A program made the position numbers and the translations under genes. DNA of 64,000 bases from Chloracidobacterium sp. N (GTDB taxonomy: Bacteria > Acidobacteriota > Blastocatellia > Chloracidobacteriales > Chloracidobacteriaceae): positions 2,385,819-2,449,818 of the forward strand of contig NZ_CP072642.1 of the NCBI RefSeq assembly GCF_018304765.1. Direction: 5' to 3'. Positions 60,627 through 64,000 of this stretch are shown here, in pieces. Within the stretch, counting starts at the first letter, position 1. Every line of letters starts with the position of its first letter. The notes below the pieces were generated by a model, which was given only the letters and a program-made list of their open reading frames with translations, had not been told where the DNA came from and made no database searches.

Positions 60627-62180
60627 GGGAGCGCGGGCATCTTGCCCGCAAGCCTGGGAGCGCGGGCGTCCCGCCCGCATGAATCCCCGACGGATGGCAT
60701 TCATCCGTCGCTGACGCGACGGGAACCAATTGGGGGGCGACACGATCCGTGGGTTGAAACCCATCGTGGGTGAACCCACGATCCGTGGGTTGAAACCCAC
60801 GGCTAAATTCCGTTGCCGCTACGCGGCAAAAATGCGGTTGCAACCCACAATCAACGACCCACGGGTCTCCGATGGCCCACGGCCACGGGTCTCCGCCCCA
60901 TGGCACGGGTATCCGACGCCTCCCGTCGTCGCGTAGCGACGGATGAATTTTGCCGTGGGTTTCAACCCACGGATTGGGGCAACCCCATCCACCCGTCGCG
61001 TCAGCGACGGTTGAATCATTGCGTGACCAACCCACCACGTCGCCGGGTTGTCCCCATCGCGTAGGGAAACGCACCGCATCGGCCCGCGTCGCGTAGCGAC
61101 GATTGAATTTTGCCGTGGGTTCAACCCACGGATTGTGTGATGCCCAATGTCCACGTGGGCGGGACGCCCACGCCTTACATTCACCCGTCGCTACGCGACG
61201 GAAACCAAATTGGGGGGCGCGGCGGTCCGTGGGTTGAAACCCATCGTGGGTGAACCCACGATCCGTGGGTTAAGACCCACGGCTAAATTCAGTTGCCGCT
61301 ATGCGGCAGAAATGCGGTTGCAGCCCACGACCAACGGCCCACGTCCACGGGTTTCCGTCCCACGGCGTAGGTATCCCAAAATCCACATCGTTATGTGCGG
61401 GCAATCACGACACCGCCGGGTTGAAATCCTCCCCCGTCGCGTAGCGACGATTGAATTTAGCCCGGCGTTTCAACGCCGGGGTACAGGTTTCAACCCACGG
61501 ATCACGGACGCCCCAATGCCCCCCCGTCGCGTAGCGACGGTTGAATATCACCAAACCACACGGGCATCTCCCACACACGGGAATGCGAATGCCACCTTAC
61601 GGATACACAACGGATCAACATCCACGGTGGAATTCAACCGTCGCTGACGCGACGGAAAATGATTGGGGGGCGACCTTGATCCGTGGGTTAAAACCCACGG
61701 CTAAATTCAGTTCCCGCTACGCGACAGAAATGCGGTTGCAGCCCACGACCAACGGCCCACGTCCACGGGTTTCCGTCCCACGGCGTAGGTATCCCAAAAT
61801 CCACATCGTTATGTGCGGGCAATCACGACACCGCCGGGTTGAAATCCTCCCGCGTCGCGTCAGCGACGGTTGAATTTAGCCCGGCGTTTCAACGCCGGGG
61901 TACGGGTTTCAACCCACGGATCACGGACGCCCCCATGCCCCCCCGTCGCGTAGCGACGATTGAATTTAGCCCGGCGTTTCAACGCCGGGGTACGGGTTTC
62001 AACCCACGGATCACGGACGCCCCAATGCCCCCCCGTCGCGTAGCGACGATTGAATTTAGCCGTGGGTTTCAACCCACGGATCGCGAGGACCCCATATCGG
62101 TTCCCGTCGCGTCAGCGACGGTTGAAATTAGGATGCGGGCGGGACGCCCGCGCTCCCAGGCTTGCGGGCGGGACGCCCGC
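60627..62180. repeat. Hairpin-repeat cluster 4
   Basis: No separate gene is supported between the permease gene and the CrtI-family gene. Two REP-like elements (60627-60649 with a TCT loop, and 60656-60678) open it, and two more (62135-62157, 62164-62180) close it inside the convergent gene's 3' end. Composite elements lie at 60747-60942 (shortened), 61227-61450 and 61681-61869. From 61853 to about 62125 units of about 90 bp are tandem. Confidence 0.92.
61853..62125. repeat. Tandem array of about 90 bp hairpin units
   Basis: CGTCGC hairpins begin at 61853, 61944 and 62034 (periods 91 and 90; the extra base comes from the TCA against TA loop). The first two units each carry a CCCGGCG hairpin and a TTTCAACCCACGGATC segment. 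The 62034 unit has only the latter. Confidence 0.85.
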
Positions 62181-63682
62181 ATTCCAATGTCGCGCCAGGC
62201 ATTGATGCCGGAAAGCGCACAGGCCGGTGTTCCCTGCCCTGGAAACACCGTGTCGCCCACCAGCCAGAAGTCGGGCAGGCCCACATCACGCGAACCAATC
62301 CCGAACAGGTTGCTGTTCCACAGGGTCGTCCGCAAACCGCCCACCATGCCCTGCGCGCGGCCCGTATAGCGCGCAAACGTGCGCGGCGTCCCCGGCAACG
62401 CACACTCGATGCCTTCCCGAAGATTCGGAAACACCCGCTCCGCTGCCGTCAGCAGCCGCTCCACCACGGCCGCCCGCCGCGCTGCATAGTCTTCCGGCGA
62501 CAACTCCCACCACGGGGATACTTCCGTGTGGGTGGAAAGATTCAGTGTCCGGCGACCTGGCGGGGCGCTGGCGCGATCATCCACTTCGCTCAAACTGAGA
62601 AAGGCGCTGTTGCCGTCGTCAAAGGGCGCGCCGTATTCCAAAAGCACCTGGTGGTTGAGCGGCGTATCGTTGGGAATGACCTCCGCCCGGACGCCCAGAT
62701 AGAGCGTAAATGCCCCCCAGCCCACGCCAGCCTTGTTCAGAGGACGCTTCAGCCGGCGCGACACATCCGCCGCCACCAGCGAGGACACGTTCCAGATGGG
62801 CAGGTTGGCCACCACCCGCGGCGCATGCACGGTCAGCCCCCGGTCAGTCTCCACCGTGTAGCCGCCACCCGCAGCCGGAGTGATGCGTGTCACCCGCTGG
62901 CGCAGCCGAAGTACGCCGCCCAGCTCACGGAACGCTGCCACATGCGCCTTGATAAAGCTCTTCATGCCGCCGCGCGCGCGCCGGATGCCGTGGCGGTAAA
63001 TGTCCAGCCCGGCCGCGCCGTTCAGAAAAGGCGCCCGCGCCGCTGTTTCCTGCACCGTGATGAGCAGCAGCCCGTCAAGAAAAGCCCGCAGCGGGGCATG
63101 GTCAGCCAGCCGGTAGCGCCGCAGCACGTCTTCCACGGTCGAAAACAGGTAGGGCGCTGCGCGGAGAAAATCCGGCGAAACCAGACGCAGGTTGGCGACG
63201 ACATCACGCCAGTGGCGCAGCGGCAGCACCGGCCGTTTGGCCGTCGCCGTCCAGAGCGTGTCGGCCGTCCGGTCCACAAGCTGCCAGAAGGCGCGCAGCC
63301 GCTCCGCCTCTTCGGGCGTCCGGGCAAAGCGCACCACGCGCTCATGCGCCCAAATTTCAGGATTGTGCGCGATGTGAACACAGCGGTCGGGCAGGTGCAC
63401 ATCCACCTGTTCGATGAGGGTGCTTTCGGGCAGCGGCCGTCCAAGCCGGTTGAACACCTGCGTGTGGAGGCCAACCGGGTCAAGGCCCATCAGCACCGTT
63501 GCGCCCACATCGAAGTTGTAGCCCTTGTGGAAAAAGTACCCGGCGCAGCCGCCGGCCTTGTCGTGGGCTTCAAGCAGCAGTGTCCGGTAGCCGTCGTGCT
63601 GGAGCAACAGGGCAGCCGTCAAACCAGCCACGCCAGCACCAATGACCACCACATCGAAGGTTGTTTCGGCTAAGGGACGCAT
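62069..63682 (-). CDS. CrtI-family FAD oxidoreductase (carotenoid desaturase/isomerase-like)
   Basis: 537 residues from the ATG at 63682. FAD-binding VVVIGAGVAGLTAALLL near the N-terminus, YFFHKGYNFDVGATVL, GGMKSFIKA, and the C-terminal FAD motif LVGDTVFPGQGTPACALSGINAWRDI fit phytoene desaturase, CrtD and carotenoid isomerase (CrtH) relatives; the reaction cannot be fixed. After WRDI the last 38 residues are translated REP and CGTCGC repeats (ASRPQAWERGRPAR, STVADATG), and the stop codon lies inside a GTGGGTTGA repeat. The native end has therefore been replaced. miaA is 9 bp upstream on the same strand. Confidence 0.87.
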   Translation of the reverse strand: MRPLAETTFDVVVIGAGVAGLTAALLLQHDGYRTLLLEAHDKAGGCAGYFFHKGYNFDVGATVLMGLDPVGLHTQVFNRLGRPLPESTLIEQVDVHLPDRCVHIAHNPEIWAHERVVRFARTPEEAERLRAFWQLVDRTADTLWTATAKRPVLPLRHWRDVVANLRLVSPDFLRAAPYLFSTVEDVLRRYRLADHAPLRAFLDGLLLITVQETAARAPFLNGAAGLDIYRHGIRRARGGMKSFIKAHVAAFRELGGVLRLRQRVTRITPAAGGGYTVETDRGLTVHAPRVVANLPIWNVSSLVAADVSRRLKRPLNKAGVGWGAFTLYLGVRAEVIPNDTPLNHQVLLEYGAPFDDGNSAFLSLSEVDDRASAPPGRRTLNLSTHTEVSPWWELSPEDYAARRAAVVERLLTAAERVFPNLREGIECALPGTPRTFARYTGRAQGMVGGLRTTLWNSNLFGIGSRDVGLPDFWLVGDTVFPGQGTPACALSGINAWRDIGMRASRPQAWERGRPARILISTVADATGTDMGSSRSVG

Positions 63683-63691
63683 CACCAGGCA

Positions 63692-64000
63692 TCATAGGGA
63701 GGGCGATGCACTCGTGGGAAGCTCACCTGCCAGTTGAGTCCCCGGACGCACTGGCGCCGGCGCACGTAACAGCTCCAGCGCCTGCCGCTGCACTTCCGGG
63801 TCGCTGCCAAAGCCGGCCAGCCAGTGGGCCTCCGGCTCGCGTCGCCACCAGGAAAGCTGGCGTTTGGCGTAGTGGCGGGTGTCGGTTTTCATCTGCTCGA
63901 CGGCCGAGACGTACGTACGCTCACCCCGCAGGTACTCGATGAACCGCCGGTAGCCATGCGCCTGGAAAGCTTCGGCGGCGGGCGGGACGCCGGCCGCCAG
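63692..64000 (-). CDS. miaA: tRNA dimethylallyltransferase, C-terminal part
   Basis: 102 residues are visible; the start lies beyond the right edge. YRRFIEYLRGE, then TDTRHYAKRQLSWWRREPEAHWL, is the highly conserved C-terminal block of MiaA, which adds a dimethylallyl group to A37 of tRNAs reading UNN codons. The last 45 residues are a variable tail. It is upstream of, and close to, the CrtI-family gene, both using isoprenoid chemistry, though this may be coincidence. Confidence 0.9.
   Translation of the reverse strand: MAAGVPPAAEAFQAHGYRRFIEYLRGERTYVSAVEQMKTDTRHYAKRQLSWWRREPEAHWLAGFGSDPEVQRQALELLRAPAPVRPGTQLAGELPTSASPSL

Noticed and set aside
62162-63673. 503-residue plus-strand frame
   Set aside because: Antisense shadow of the CrtI-family gene.

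Overview
The window is GC-rich, gene-dense DNA from a free-living Gram-negative bacterium. LpxD, a BamA/Omp85 assembly protein, an OmpH/Skp-like chaperone, a TonB-domain protein and prepilin-type proteins indicate an outer membrane. The AroD-AroE fusion, delta-60/BACON/FG-GAP secreted proteins, a kinase fused to an FGE-sulfatase fold, TMTC-like TPR membrane proteins and a CofG homologue fit Acidobacteriota. Chloracidobacterium-like bacteria are my best guess, but no taxonomic marker in the window proves it.

Layout. 1-15.5 kb holds a truncated DUF92 protein, the kinase/FGE pair, a minus-strand cysE-kinase-kinase operon, hpd, thpR with a beta-propeller protein, a DUF465 protein, an M48 protease, hisF, cofG and hflX. 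15.6-21 kb holds bamA, an OmpH-like chaperone, tRNA-Arg and a secreted PepP-like protein. 21-26.2 kb is a minus-strand run: DUF3592, pseudopilin-like, CDP-alcohol phosphotransferase, RecD2, Rieske, prepilin. 26.6-35 kb holds a zinc-ribbon membrane protein, a DCC-family protein, aroDE, then on the minus strand a GNAT protein, a PTPS-III-type pterin enzyme, a deoxyhypusine-synthase-like protein and arginine decarboxylase, followed by tRNA-Leu and an ABC1/UbiB protein. 35.3-38.9 kb is an overlapping operon: a glutamate-dehydrogenase-like protein without the catalytic lysines, a methyltransferase, lpxD and a secreted protein. 39.9-46.2 kb holds a ComEC-type hydrolase, a TMTC-like protein, a Nudix-MBL fusion, a TonB-domain protein and an IS200/RAYT-type HUH transposase. 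48.5-53.9 kb is one very long delta-60/BACON/FG-GAP frame split by a single in-frame TAG. 55.8-60.6 kb is a probable metal-handling locus: WD40, COG0523 GTPase, ABC ATPase and a permease with a His-rich loop. The right edge has a CrtI-family oxidoreductase and the 3' part of miaA.

The most unusual feature is a set of four intergenic repeat clusters (38935-39870, 46184-48415, 54616-55790, 60627-62180). They are built almost entirely from short hairpins. Families share loops but have different stems, and the two arms change together, so pairing itself seems to be maintained. About ten copies of a 190-290 bp composite element occur in both orientations. REP-like hairpins preceded by GGAG sit just after the stop codons of several genes, including 10 bp after the transposase gene, which makes a RAYT-REP type system a good hypothesis. 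One repeat has replaced the end of the CrtI-family gene, which now encodes a repeat-derived tail.
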